From NCBI RefSeq assembly GCF_009735625.1, contig NZ_CP046244.1:3445389-3509388 (forward strand): a stretch of 64,000 nucleotides of DNA, given 5' to 3'. This document shows positions 41,839-50,470 of the stretch, one piece after another. The notes beneath the pieces are model-generated. The model had not been told where the DNA came from. It was given only the letters and a program-made list of their open reading frames with translations, and did not search any database. The translations under genes were made by a program, and so were the position numbers. Numbering within the stretch: the first letter of the stretch is position 1; the number at the start of each line of letters is the position of its first letter. This DNA comes from Moorella glycerini. Its GTDB lineage: Bacteria > Bacillota > DSM-521 > Neomoorellales > Neomoorellaceae.

Positions 41839-42694
41839 ACTGCCGGTTCCCCCCTTCCCGCAATTTTTCCCGTACCAGGCTGTAAAAGGTGTTATTTTTT
41901 AAACGTATCAGGCACGTAGGTACTCCCGCCCGGGTAACGGTAATGACGTCCCCGTTTTCCAGGTGCCATCCCTGCTGGCCGTCAACAGTAAGCATGACTT
42001 CCGCTCCCTGGGCGTGGACATGGACCCTGATCTGCTGTTCCCCGGGTACAACCAGGGGCCGGCTGTAAAGGGTATGGGGACAGATGGGTGTTAAAATCAT
42101 CACTTGCAGTTCCGGTGATACCAGGGGGCCACCGGCCGACAGGGAATAAGCCGTCGAACCCGTAGGTGAGGAGACAATGAGGCCGTCGGCCGGGTAAGTA
42201 TCCAGGTAAGCCGGGCCAATATAAACCTCCAGGCGGAGCATGCGGGAAAAGGCACCCTTAGTAATTACCACGTCATTTAAGGCCTGGCAGTTTAACGCCT
42301 GGTCTGGTCGCCTGACGGTACCGTGGAGCATCATCCGCTCTTCCAGGCGGTAATCACCGGCCAGGAGCTTATCCAGGGCGGGATAAAGTTCAGCCAGTTC
42401 AATTTCTGTTAAAAACCCCAGGTGGCCCAGGTTGACGCCGAGAATGGGCGTGGCGGCACCGGCAACTATCCGCGCCGCCCGCAGGAGGGTGCCATCACCA
42501 CCTAGAGCTAAAAGGCAATCGGCACCTGCCAGCTCTTTTTCCGGTACGCCTTTTTCCGGGCAACCCAGGGCGGCAGCTTTGCTGGTGGATACCACTGCCC
42601 GCACGCCCCGGCCTTCCAGGTAGTCCATGAGTTCCAGGGCTACTTCCCTTACCCTCGGCTTATCCAGGTTGGCCACCATGCCAATCCGCTGCAA
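41735..42694 (-). CDS. nadK: NAD kinase with long C-terminal tail
   Basis: This enzyme phosphorylates NAD to NADP. The 319-residue sequence shows the GGDG motif in LLALGGDGTLLRAARI, GVNLGHLGFLTEIE, NDVVITKGAFSRML, YPADGLIVSSPTGSTAYSLSAGGPLVSP and TPICPHTLYSRPLV. NAD kinases usually end soon after the NTFYSLVREKL segment. Here about 40 more residues follow, rich in Gly, Gln and Pro, encoded over the start of argR. The tail may be a natural read-on with no function or the product of a small frame change. Confidence 0.93.
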   Translation of the reverse strand: MQRIGMVANLDKPRVREVALELMDYLEGRGVRAVVSTSKAAALGCPEKGVPEKELAGADCLLALGGDGTLLRAARIVAGAATPILGVNLGHLGFLTEIELAELYPALDKLLAGDYRLEERMMLHGTVRRPDQALNCQALNDVVITKGAFSRMLRLEVYIGPAYLDTYPADGLIVSSPTGSTAYSLSAGGPLVSPELQVMILTPICPHTLYSRPLVVPGEQQIRVHVHAQGAEVMLTVDGQQGWHLENGDVITVTRAGVPTCLIRLKNNTFYSLVREKLREGGNRQYDESQAPAVDSGNYSQQAGNYPGTAGPGIAPARP

Positions 42695-42714
42695 TAGTCT
42701 CCCTCACTTCAAAT

Positions 42715-43524
42715 CTAACGCACTTCCTGGTGGGCTTCAGCTACTACCTGTTCAATCAGGGGCTGCCATTCTCCTGGTGCTAGGCCCTGGCCTTTTAAGC
42801 CCAGCCAGAGGAGAAATTCCAGGTTACCCTCCGGGCCGCTGATGGGGGAACAGGTTAAACCATAGATTTTTAAACCCAACCCGGCTGCCCCGGTCATTAC
42901 TTCTTTTAAAACCTCCCGGTGCACGGCCGGGTCGCGCACAACTCCCTTTTTACCGACCCGGCCCGGGCCGGCTTCAAACTGGGGCTTGACCAGGGCAATA
43001 ATCTCCCCCTCCGGTTTAAGGCAGCGGAGGACGGCCGGGAGGATTTTCGCCAGGGAAATGAAGGCCACATCAATAGTGGCCACGTCAACCAGCTCCCCCA
43101 GGGTAGCCCGTTCCAGGTAACGGGCGTTGGTCCTTTCCAGGACAGTTACCCGGGGATCCTGGCGGAGCGACCAGGCCAGCTGGCCGTAACCGACATCAAC
43201 GGCATATACCCGGGCGGCACCGTGTTTAAGGGCACAGTCGGTAAAGCCACCGGTGGACGCGCCTACATCCAGGATTATTTTATCGCGTAAATCAATATTA
43301 AAAACCTTTAGGGCCTTCTCCAGCTTTAAACCGCCGCGGCTGACGTAAGGCAGGGGCTGGCCGGTGAGGCGTATCTCCGCCTCAACCGGGACCCTCTCCC
43401 CGGGCTTGTCTACCGGGACATTGTTGACCAGCACCTCGCCAGCCATAATGGCCGCCCGTGCCTGCTGGCGGCTGGCAAACAGTCCCCGCTGCACCAGCAG
43501 GAGGTCTATTCGTTGTCTAGCCAC
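42715..43524 (-). CDS. tlyA: TlyA-family rRNA 2'-O-methyltransferase
   Basis: A 269-residue protein with an N-terminal S4 RNA-binding domain ([30 protein letters not shown] in parts) and a Rossmann methyltransferase with [33 protein letters not shown]. Relatives methylate 16S and 23S rRNA cytidines; some are also called haemolysins, which is probably secondary. It overlaps dxs by 8 bases and precedes nadK. Confidence 0.93.
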   Translation of the reverse strand: MARQRIDLLLVQRGLFASRQQARAAIMAGEVLVNNVPVDKPGERVPVEAEIRLTGQPLPYVSRGGLKLEKALKVFNIDLRDKIILDVGASTGGFTDCALKHGAARVYAVDVGYGQLAWSLRQDPRVTVLERTNARYLERATLGELVDVATIDVAFISLAKILPAVLRCLKPEGEIIALVKPQFEAGPGRVGKKGVVRDPAVHREVLKEVMTGAAGLGLKIYGLTCSPISGPEGNLEFLLWLGLKGQGLAPGEWQPLIEQVVAEAHQEVR

Positions 43525-45439
43525 CGGAAATCTCCCTGGTACCCAATTTATGCCTGGTAAGCATCGGCTCTTCCTCCAGCACCTGCTGGACGGCCTTGAT
43601 GATCCCCGCCGGCGTCAAACCTAAGTGTTCCCGTAAAACGGCCGGTTTACCCTGGGGGACAAACTCGTCCTTAACCCCCAGGCATTGCACCCGCGTCCTC
43701 TCCCTGCCGTTAGCAGCCAGCAATTCCAGGACGGCACTACCAAAACCGCCGGCCAGGACGTGTTCCTCAACCGTCACCAGGCGGCCAGTCTTAGCGGCCC
43801 AGGTGAGAATTAGCTCCGCGTCCAGGGGTTTAACAAAGCGCGGGTTGATGACTGCCGCTTCAATACCCCGGGCGGCCAGTTCTCCAGCGGCGGCCAGGGC
43901 GGCGTAAACCAGGGGGCCCAGGGCCAGGATGGCTACATCCCTGCCCTGGCGCAGGACCTCCCCTTTGCCGATAGGCAGGGTCTGGGCCGCACCAGTTAAC
44001 GGTACACCCACACCGGCACCCCGGGGGTAACGTAAGGCTGCCGGCCCGTTGTGCTGGATGGCTGTAACCAGCATGTGCCGCAGTTCCTGCTCGTCTTTGG
44101 GAGCCATGATTACCATCCGGGGTATACTGCGCAGCAGGGCCAGGTCAAAGAGGCCCTGGTGGGTTTCCCCATCTTCACCCACCAGCCCGGCCCGGTCAAT
44201 GGCCAGAACTACCGGTAGTTCCATTAAGGCAATATCATGGATGACCTGGTCAACGGCCCGCTGCAAAAAGGTGGAGTAAATGGCCACTACCGGTTTTAAA
44301 CCCGCGGCCGCCAGGCCGGCGGCCATGGTGAGGGCATGCTGCTCGGCAATGCCGACATCAAAAAAGCGTTTCGGGAAGCGCCGGGCAAAGGGAATGAGCC
44401 CGGTACCCTCGGGCATGGCCGCCGTAATGGCCACCAGGCGGTTGTTTTTTTCCCCCTGGCGTACCAGTTCGGCGCCAAAAACGGAGGTATAAGTCGGCGG
44501 TCCCCCCGCAGTTAAGGGTTCGCCTGTATCCGGGTCAAAGGGGCCGACGCCGTGGAAGCGGCCGGGATGGGTTTCAGCCGGCCGGTAACCTTTGCCTTTG
44601 GTAGTAATTACATGGACCAGAACCGGCCCGCGGGTAGCACGGGCGCGTTGCAGTACTTCTTTGAGCCGGGCAATGTTGTGGCCTTCAATGGGACCCAGGT
44701 AGGTGAAACCCAGTTCCTCAAAAAGCATTCCCGGGACGACCAGGTATTTAAAGCTATCCTTCATCCGCTCAATTATCTTTAAAACCCGGGGGCCCACATG
44801 GGGCAGGCGGTTGAGGAGGTTTTCCAGTTCTTCCTTACCCCGGGAGTACATGGGATCCGTCCGCAGGCGGGAAAGGTAGGCCGCCATGCCCCCTACCGGG
44901 CTGGAGATGGACATTTCATTATCATTGAGCACCACAATCAGGCTGGCCTTCAGGTGACCGGCATGATTCATGGCCTCAAAGGCCATGCCACCCGTCAGGG
45001 CACCATCACCAATGACCGCCACTACCTGGTAATCCTCACCCTTTAAATCCCGGGCCAGGGCTATACCTAAGGCGGCCGAAATAGAGGTGCTGCTATGACC
45101 TGTATCAAAAGTATCATAGGGGCTTTCGGCTCGCTTGGGAAAGCCGCTCAAGCCTCCAAACTGGCGCAAAGTGCTGAACTGGGAGCGCCGGCCGGTGAGC
45201 ATCTTGTGCACATAGCACTGGTGGCCCACGTCCCAGATGATTTTATCCCGGGGTAAATCAAAAACACTGTGCAGGGCCAGGGTCAATTCCACTACTCCCA
45301 GGTTGGGCGCCAGGTGGCCGCCGGTGCGGGCCACCGTCCGGACCAGTTCCCGGCGTATTTCCGTGGCCAGCAACTCGAGTTCCTGGTTATTCAGCTTTTT
45401 CACATCAGCCGGTTCCTTGATTTTATCCAGCAGGTTCAT
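43517..45439 (-). CDS. dxs: 1-deoxy-D-xylulose-5-phosphate synthase
   Basis: A 640-residue thiamine-diphosphate enzyme condensing pyruvate and glyceraldehyde-3-phosphate, the entry to the MEP isoprenoid path. Visible marks are [61 protein letters not shown] with the ThDP/Mg motif, [30 protein letters not shown] and [15 protein letters not shown]. It is co-transcribed with the membrane protein gene upstream (4-base overlap) and tlyA. ispA lies in the same direction upstream. Confidence 0.97.
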   Translation of the reverse strand: MNLLDKIKEPADVKKLNNQELELLATEIRRELVRTVARTGGHLAPNLGVVELTLALHSVFDLPRDKIIWDVGHQCYVHKMLTGRRSQFSTLRQFGGLSGFPKRAESPYDTFDTGHSSTSISAALGIALARDLKGEDYQVVAVIGDGALTGGMAFEAMNHAGHLKASLIVVLNDNEMSISSPVGGMAAYLSRLRTDPMYSRGKEELENLLNRLPHVGPRVLKIIERMKDSFKYLVVPGMLFEELGFTYLGPIEGHNIARLKEVLQRARATRGPVLVHVITTKGKGYRPAETHPGRFHGVGPFDPDTGEPLTAGGPPTYTSVFGAELVRQGEKNNRLVAITAAMPEGTGLIPFARRFPKRFFDVGIAEQHALTMAAGLAAAGLKPVVAIYSTFLQRAVDQVIHDIALMELPVVLAIDRAGLVGEDGETHQGLFDLALLRSIPRMVIMAPKDEQELRHMLVTAIQHNGPAALRYPRGAGVGVPLTGAAQTLPIGKGEVLRQGRDVAILALGPLVYAALAAAGELAARGIEAAVINPRFVKPLDAELILTWAAKTGRLVTVEEHVLAGGFGSAVLELLAANGRERTRVQCLGVKDEFVPQGKPAVLREHLGLTPAGIIKAVQQVLEEEPMLTRHKLGTREISGG

Positions 45440-46023
45440 GGCCGCCGTCCTTTCTGGGGTGCATGGTTAAAGGGGCGCCACCCGGTTAGTTTTTCCACAC
45501 CGTACAACACCCGGCCCACAAAAAAAATTATGTCATTGGCCTGGTGCAAGGCAAATCCCTTGCCCAGGGCTTTGCCTCCTACAGTCACAGCCGAGATAAC
45601 GGCCGTCATGAGGGTACTGACCAGCAGGTCTTCCGCCCCATGCTGGCCTGCCAGGCGTAAGATAATAACCGCCCCAACCGCACCGCTTAAGGTACTGCAA
45701 ACGTCCCCCACCACGTCGGTGGAAAAGCTGGCCACCCGTTCGGCGTTGCGCAGTAAACCCAGGGCCTGGCGGGCACCGGGGATCTTTTTGGCCGCCCGGG
45801 CATGCAGGGGCGCCTCACTGGCCGCCGCCGTGGCTACGCCAACTATATCAAAGGCAATACCGGCCAGGATAATTAACAGCAACAGGGTAAAGGATAAAAT
45901 TATGGAAGTTATTCTACCCAGAAATACCTGGGAACCATAGCCTACGGCCAGGGCTATAAAAAAAGTCCCCCCGCCCATGGTCAGGGCATTTTTCCAGGAG
46001 GAACGACCTTGTAATCTGGTCAA
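45436..46023 (-). CDS. Conserved membrane protein upstream of dxs, unknown
   Basis: A 195-residue protein with predicted helices near residues 15-33, 38-62, 106-125 and 134-150. Between the second and third is a conserved-looking cytoplasmic stretch ([18 protein letters not shown], then [23 protein letters not shown]). It overlaps dxs by 4 bases, so it is translationally coupled. I do not recognise the family with certainty. Parts recall the transmembrane domain of CNNM/CorC-type ion transporters, but the CBS domains are missing. Function unknown. Confidence 0.75.
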   Translation of the reverse strand: MTRLQGRSSWKNALTMGGGTFFIALAVGYGSQVFLGRITSIILSFTLLLLIILAGIAFDIVGVATAAASEAPLHARAAKKIPGARQALGLLRNAERVASFSTDVVGDVCSTLSGAVGAVIILRLAGQHGAEDLLVSTLMTAVISAVTVGGKALGKGFALHQANDIIFFVGRVLYGVEKLTGWRPFNHAPQKGRRP

Positions 46024-46099
46024 AATGTTTCCGGCCTCCTACAAAGGGAGCCCCCTAGAGGCTAACACCCCCTGCAGCAAATTGACCTCTCACTTCCCC

Positions 46100-46719
46100 A
46101 ATATAGGGGTGGGTGGCAGCTGGCCGGATAAATGTTATGGCTTAGGTCCAGTAGGTTTTCCCGGCACCCTACCACGCGTCGCCGCTATGGCGGTTTCCCT
46201 TTAAAGGGTGCCCTGCGCCGTCGCCGGAGGCAGGACTGGATTACCACTTAGCACATACTTTAATCCCCGGCCAGCCTTACCGGTGGTAAACAGTCTAGGA
46301 GTTTTCCTCGACAAGCCCGGCCATCTTCTAGCCTCTTTTGCAGTAGTGGTTTCCGCTATGGTCAACAGGTCTTCGGCGAAGACCTTGACAGGTGCTTTCC
46401 ACCCGCATCCACCACTACCGCTCAAGGCAGGCTACGCTGCAGCCAGCACCCTCCGTACCGACTGCAGGTTTCTACCCCAGGCCATAGTATTTGCCCCTGC
46501 CGCAGGAACTTTCCCACGTACCTGGGTCTCCACGGAGGGAGGGTCCACGCCTACATGCCATTGTAGATCGCCCCCCCTCCTTAACTCCCAGTACCAACCC
46601 CCGACTGGGCGTCGGCAGCCAGCACCAGGAACTTCATCGGTGTGCCCTTGACGGATTTTTAGGCCCGTCTTCAAAGATGGTGGTCTTGACTAGAATACTG
46701 CGCCACCCACCAATATAGG
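46100..46719. mobile_element. Non-autonomous transposon-like element (MITE type)
   Basis: GGTGGGTGGC at 46108-46117 and its exact complement GCCACCCACC at 46702-46711 are bounded outside by the same 8 bases, AATATAGG, at 46100-46107 and 46712-46719. Terminal inverted repeats plus a target duplication define a 604-bp insertion. There is no transposase. The interior is GC-rich, holds the palindrome CCCTTTAAAGGG near 46195-46206, and has a minus-strand frame (46674 to 46201) open except for one TAG at 46432-46434. No product was recognised. Confidence 0.7.
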
Positions 46720-46819
46720 GTAGGCAAAATTTTTTAGTTGGCAGGATGTATTATAAGGTATTTATCTTTAAACGGCAAGCACCACAGTCAGAAACCCCTG
46801 GTAGCCTTATGCCGTCTAT

Positions 46820-46842
46820 GGTGCTGGCCGGCAGCCAGCACC
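46820..46842. repeat. Hairpin carrying a thrice-repeated 11-mer
   Basis: GGTGCTGGC and GCCAGCACC form a nine-pair stem with a five-base loop. The right arm is part of CAGCCAGCACC, which also occurs at 46440-46450 and 46616-46626 inside the neighbouring element. There is no U tract, so it is not an obvious terminator for ispA. The remainder of 46720-46890 is AT-rich then GC-rich and shows no gene. Confidence 0.45.
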
Positions 46843-46890
46843 GGTATGCCTTTCCCCCCTGCCCCGGACACCTTTATGCTAAGCGTATGA

Positions 46891-47784
46891 CTATCCTTGC
46901 CGGTTAAGAACGTAACCGGCCAGGAGGAATAAAGGTTCGGCAGCCGGGCCCAGGGACCGGGCTAAACTTTGCGCCTCGGCACAGAGTTCCCTGGCTATCT
47001 CCCGGGCCTTTTTCAGGCCTAAGCAGGCCGGGTAGGTTGCCTTGCCCCGGGCTACATCCATCCCGCCTTTTTTACCCATGCGGGTAAAATCGCCCTCAAT
47101 ATCGAGAATGTCGTCGGTTATCTGGAAAGCCAGCCCCAGGTTTTCGCCATAGCGCGTAAGTATGTCCAGCTGTTCCTCACCGGCACCAGCCAGGATACCG
47201 CCCAGGCGCAGGCAGGCGCGGATGAGGCTACCGGTCTTGTGGGTGTGGATGTAATTAACTATTTCCAGGGTCGCCGGCTGGCCCTCGGCCTCCATGTCCA
47301 CTACCTGGCCGCCAATCATCCCCTGGCTACCGGCGGCGGTGGCCAGTTCCCCGATGGCCTGGAGAACTTTCGCCGGCGGGATGCCGGCCGGCACCTGGCT
47401 CAAAACGGCAAAGGCCTGGGTGAGGAGAGCATCCCCGGCCAGTAGGGCGATGGCCTCACCGAAAACTTTATGACAGGTGAGCCGGCCGCGGCGATAGTCA
47501 TCATTATCCATCGCCGGCAGGTCATCGTGGATGAGAGAATAGGTATGGATGAGCTCCACCGCGCAGGCGGCCGGCAGCAGGGGTTCCGGGGGACTGCCTG
47601 CAGTCTCGCCCGCCGCCAGGACCAGGATAGGCCTTAACCTCTTACCTCCGGCAAAAAGGCTGTAGCGCATGGCCTGGTGAATGGCCGGCGGATAACTCCC
47701 CGCCGGCGGCAGGCTCTTTTCTAAGGCTTCCTGGACCAGTTGCCGGCGGGAGGCCAGGTAACTTTCAAGCTCCGTAACCCTCAC
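46891..47784 (-). CDS. ispA: Polyprenyl (farnesyl/geranylgeranyl) diphosphate synthase
   Basis: A 297-residue trans-prenyltransferase with the first aspartate-rich motif in HDDLPAMDNDDYRRG, GGKRLRPILVLAAGE, and the second motif in FQITDDILDIEGD. Also seen are GQVVDMEAEG and KTGSLIRACLRLG. It builds C15 or C20 chains from IPP and DMAPP; the product length cannot be fixed by eye. It follows xseB with a 20-base overlap and supports the MEP pathway begun by dxs nearby. Confidence 0.94.
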   Translation of the reverse strand: MRVTELESYLASRRQLVQEALEKSLPPAGSYPPAIHQAMRYSLFAGGKRLRPILVLAAGETAGSPPEPLLPAACAVELIHTYSLIHDDLPAMDNDDYRRGRLTCHKVFGEAIALLAGDALLTQAFAVLSQVPAGIPPAKVLQAIGELATAAGSQGMIGGQVVDMEAEGQPATLEIVNYIHTHKTGSLIRACLRLGGILAGAGEEQLDILTRYGENLGLAFQITDDILDIEGDFTRMGKKGGMDVARGKATYPACLGLKKAREIARELCAEAQSLARSLGPAAEPLFLLAGYVLNRQG

Positions 47785-48016
47785 CCCCGGGTAGAGAGAT
47801 TTCCTTCAGTACTACTTCGCCTTCCTGGACCAGGAGTGCCTGGAGTTTGCCCTCGACTTCCTGGAGGCGCTGCCGGCACAGGCGCACCAGCCTGATCCCT
47901 TCCTGGTAATAGGCCAGGGAATCTTCCAGGGTCAGGCCTTCTCCTTCCAGGGCCCGGACGATACCCTCAAGTTTCTGCAAGGCTTCTTCAAATTTCAGCT
48001 GTTCGCCTTCAGGCAT
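47765..48016 (-). CDS. xseB: Exodeoxyribonuclease VII small subunit
   Basis: An 83-residue helical protein with the XseB pattern FEEALQKLEGIVRALEGEGLTLEDSLAYYQEGIRLVRLCRQRL, given here by its FEEALQKLE, LTLEDSLAYY and GIRLVRLC parts. It binds XseA to form exonuclease VII. Its 3' end overlaps ispA, and xseA is 70 bases upstream. Confidence 0.94.
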   Translation of the reverse strand: MPEGEQLKFEEALQKLEGIVRALEGEGLTLEDSLAYYQEGIRLVRLCRQRLQEVEGKLQALLVQEGEVVLKEISLPGGEGYGA

Positions 48017-48086
48017 GCTTGGGTTCCTCCCAAAGGGCCGTTATTGGCCGGGCTTTTACCACATTTACATGTCCGCTAGAGATACC

Positions 48087-49298
48087 TTAGCCACCGTCCA
48101 CATGCTCCACCTGGCACTGGAGGCGGCCCTGGCTTAAGACTACTTCCACCCTTTCCCCGGGAGCCACCTCCAGGCTGCGCCGGATGGGGGGGCCGCCGCC
48201 GGGACGCCGGCAGACGGCATAGCCGCGGCTCAAGATGGCCAGGGGGCTGGCGGCCTCCAGGCGGGCCGTTAACAACTGCAAGGCCTGTTCCCTGGCCCCG
48301 GAATGGCGCTGCCAGGAAGCCAGCAGGCGCTGTTCCAGCCCGTCCAGGTATTGCTGGCGATAATACAGTTCCTGCTGGGGCCGGGCCATGCCCCGGCTTT
48401 TAACCAGGCGTTCGAGCCTGGCTCGCGCCATCTGCAGGCGGTGCTCCAGGCCCCGCCGGGTACGGGCAGCCAGGATATTCAGGCGCTCTTCCAGTTCGGT
48501 CTTTACCGGGACGGCCAGTTCGGCGGCCGCCGAAGGCGTTGGTGCCCGCCGGTCGGCCACCCGGTCGGCCAGGGTGAGGTCCGTCTCGTGTCCAACGGCA
48601 GCAATAACCGGGACCGGACAGGCATAGATGGCCCGGGCGACGATTTCGGTATTGAAGGCACTCAAGTCTTCGGCTGAGCCGCCGCCGCGGCCGATGATAA
48701 TCACGTCGACCCCGCCCAGTTTGCCCAGGAGTTCCAGGGCCCGGGCCAGTTCCAGGGGGGCAGTGTCACCCTGGACGGTAGCCGGGGCCAGTACCAGGTC
48801 AATGCCGGGGAAGCGCCGCCGGCTGACGGTAACCATATCCCGCAGGGCGGCACCGCTGGGTGAGGTCACCAGGCCCACCCGGCGCGGCAGGAGGGGCAAG
48901 GGCCGTTTACGCTCGGCGGCAAAAAGTCCTTCCCGTTCCAGGCGGGCCGCCAGCTCCTGGAGGGCGAGGCTGGCCATACCCACTCCAGCCGGGAAGATTT
49001 CGGCCACATAAAGCTGGTAAACGCCGTCCCGGGGATAAATGGCTACCTGGCCCCTGGCTATTACCTCCAGGCCGTCCTGGAGGCGCAAGCTTAAGCTCCG
49101 GCTCCGGCCCTGGAACATGACGCAGCGCAAAGCAGCCACCTGGTCTTTAAGGGTAAAATAGAGGTGACCCGACACCGGCCGGCGTAAGTTGGAGATCTCC
49201 CCCTTGACCCAGACGTTGGCCAGGCGGCCGTCATTACCTATTAGGCGTTGCAAATAGGCGGTGAGTTCCCTCACCGCCAGGACCCGCTGCCCGGACAC
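48087..49298 (-). CDS. xseA: Exodeoxyribonuclease VII large subunit
   Basis: A 403-residue nuclease with an N-terminal OB fold (residues 1-100, WVKGEISNLRRPVSGHLYFTLKD) and a catalytic domain containing GLVTSPSGAALRDM, IIIGRGGGSAEDLSAFN, IYACPVPVIAAVGHETDLTLADRVADRRAPTPSAAAE in parts, then a coiled C-terminus. It degrades single-stranded DNA in mismatch repair and recombination. Its start overlaps the folD stop by one base. Confidence 0.95.
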   Translation of the reverse strand: MSGQRVLAVRELTAYLQRLIGNDGRLANVWVKGEISNLRRPVSGHLYFTLKDQVAALRCVMFQGRSRSLSLRLQDGLEVIARGQVAIYPRDGVYQLYVAEIFPAGVGMASLALQELAARLEREGLFAAERKRPLPLLPRRVGLVTSPSGAALRDMVTVSRRRFPGIDLVLAPATVQGDTAPLELARALELLGKLGGVDVIIIGRGGGSAEDLSAFNTEIVARAIYACPVPVIAAVGHETDLTLADRVADRRAPTPSAAAELAVPVKTELEERLNILAARTRRGLEHRLQMARARLERLVKSRGMARPQQELYYRQQYLDGLEQRLLASWQRHSGAREQALQLLTARLEAASPLAILSRGYAVCRRPGGGPPIRRSLEVAPGERVEVVLSQGRLQCQVEHVDGG

Positions 49299-50140
49299 TA
49301 GCGCCGGGCCGCCTCGACTGTATTTTTCAGCAGCATGGCAATGGTCATGGGACCGACTCCCCCGGGCACCGGGGTAATCCAGCCGGCTTTTTGGGCGGCG
49401 CTCTCAAAGTGGACATCCCCCACCAGCTTTTTCTCGCCCACGCGGTTGATGCCCACATCGATGACTACCGCACCTTCCTTGATCATGTCGCCGGTGATTA
49501 TCTCTGGCTTGCCTACGGCAGCCACCAGGATATCGGCCTGGCGGCACTCCTCGGCCAGATCTTTGGTGCGGGAGTGGCAGATGGTTACCGTGGCGTGGCG
49601 GGCTAACAGCATCATGGCCATAGGCTTGCCGACGATATTGCTGCGGCCAACGACAACTGCCTTTTTACCTTTGGGATCAATCCCGGTCTTGTCCAGGAGG
49701 ACCATGCAGCCATGGGGCGTACAGGGGTAAAAGCACTTATCGCCAATGACCAAGTTGCCGACATTAGCCGGGCTGAAACCGTCGACATCCTTTTCCAGGG
49801 CAATGGTGTCGATGACAGTTTTTTCGTCGATATGACCGGGCAGGGGAAGTTGTACCAGGATACCGTGAATCTGGGGATCGTTATTGAGCTGGGTGATTAA
49901 CTCCAGGAGTTGAGCCTGGGTGGTTTCCGCCGGCAGGCGGTGGACTACCGAGTAGATGCCGACTTCTTCGCAGGCGCGGTGTTTGTTGCGCACATACACC
50001 TGGGAAGCCGGGTCGTCGCCGACCAGGACGACGGCCAAACCGGGAGTAATCCCCTGCTCTTTTAACCTGGCTACTTCCTGCTTGACTTCTTCCCGTACTT
50101 CGGCGGCAATCTGCTTGCCGTCCAGGATTTGGGCTGGCAT
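49298..50140 (-). CDS. folD: Methylenetetrahydrofolate dehydrogenase/cyclohydrolase FolD
   Basis: A 280-residue bifunctional enzyme. It shows [23 protein letters not shown] with the catalytic Lys, [53 protein letters not shown] and [20 protein letters not shown]. In acetogens FolD works in the methyl branch of the Wood-Ljungdahl pathway, converting formyl- via methenyl- to methylene-tetrahydrofolate with NADP(H). That makes its location next to NADPH-generating nfnAB functionally sensible. Confidence 0.96.
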   Translation of the reverse strand: MPAQILDGKQIAAEVREEVKQEVARLKEQGITPGLAVVLVGDDPASQVYVRNKHRACEEVGIYSVVHRLPAETTQAQLLELITQLNNDPQIHGILVQLPLPGHIDEKTVIDTIALEKDVDGFSPANVGNLVIGDKCFYPCTPHGCMVLLDKTGIDPKGKKAVVVGRSNIVGKPMAMMLLARHATVTICHSRTKDLAEECRQADILVAAVGKPEIITGDMIKEGAVVIDVGINRVGEKKLVGDVHFESAAQKAGWITPVPGGVGPMTIAMLLKNTVEAARR

Positions 50141-50166
50141 GGGGTAAAACCTCCTTTAGGATGTAA

Positions 50167-50444
50167 ATAGCATACTGCCTGGCAGGTGTATGACCCTTCG
50201 CCGCTCAGAAGCTACGCGCCGACAGGACAACGGCTCGGTTCGGACCGTTGCAACGCCGCCTGCGGATTGCCAATGAACAGGCTCCCTATTTGAGGAATTT
50301 TAGTTTTTCTATGAGGTTCAGCTACTTTTCCCTCAGAGGCGCGCTCAGGCGTCCTCGGCGGCGGCAACGGCAACCTCACCTCGCCTGTCCTGTTACCGGC
50401 GCTCCGCTATTCGCGGCTCCGGGACATACACCTGCTTTTGCTAT
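50167..50444. repeat. Long imperfect palindrome between nfnB and folD
   Basis: The 330-base gap holds nested inverted repeats. These are ATAGCA (50167-50172) with TGCTAT (50439-50444), GCAGGTGTATG (50182-50192) with CATACACCTGC (50425-50435), and ACAGGACA (50222-50229) with TGTCCTGT (50386-50393). Partial pairing lies between them. A smaller CAACGG/CCGTTG hairpin is in the loop. No gene is seen. It may be a structured transcript region or a palindromic repeat element. Confidence 0.55.
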
Positions 50445-50470
50445 CGCTCGTACTTCTAACCTCCCAAATA

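Noticed and set aside
46208..46651. 147-residue plus-strand frame inside the transposon-like element
   Set aside because: Pro/Ser-rich, no ribosome site, no family resemblance; several frames are open here because of GC content.
46820..46842. tRNA or terminator at the ispA-distal hairpin
   Set aside because: No cloverleaf can be drawn and no U run follows in either direction.
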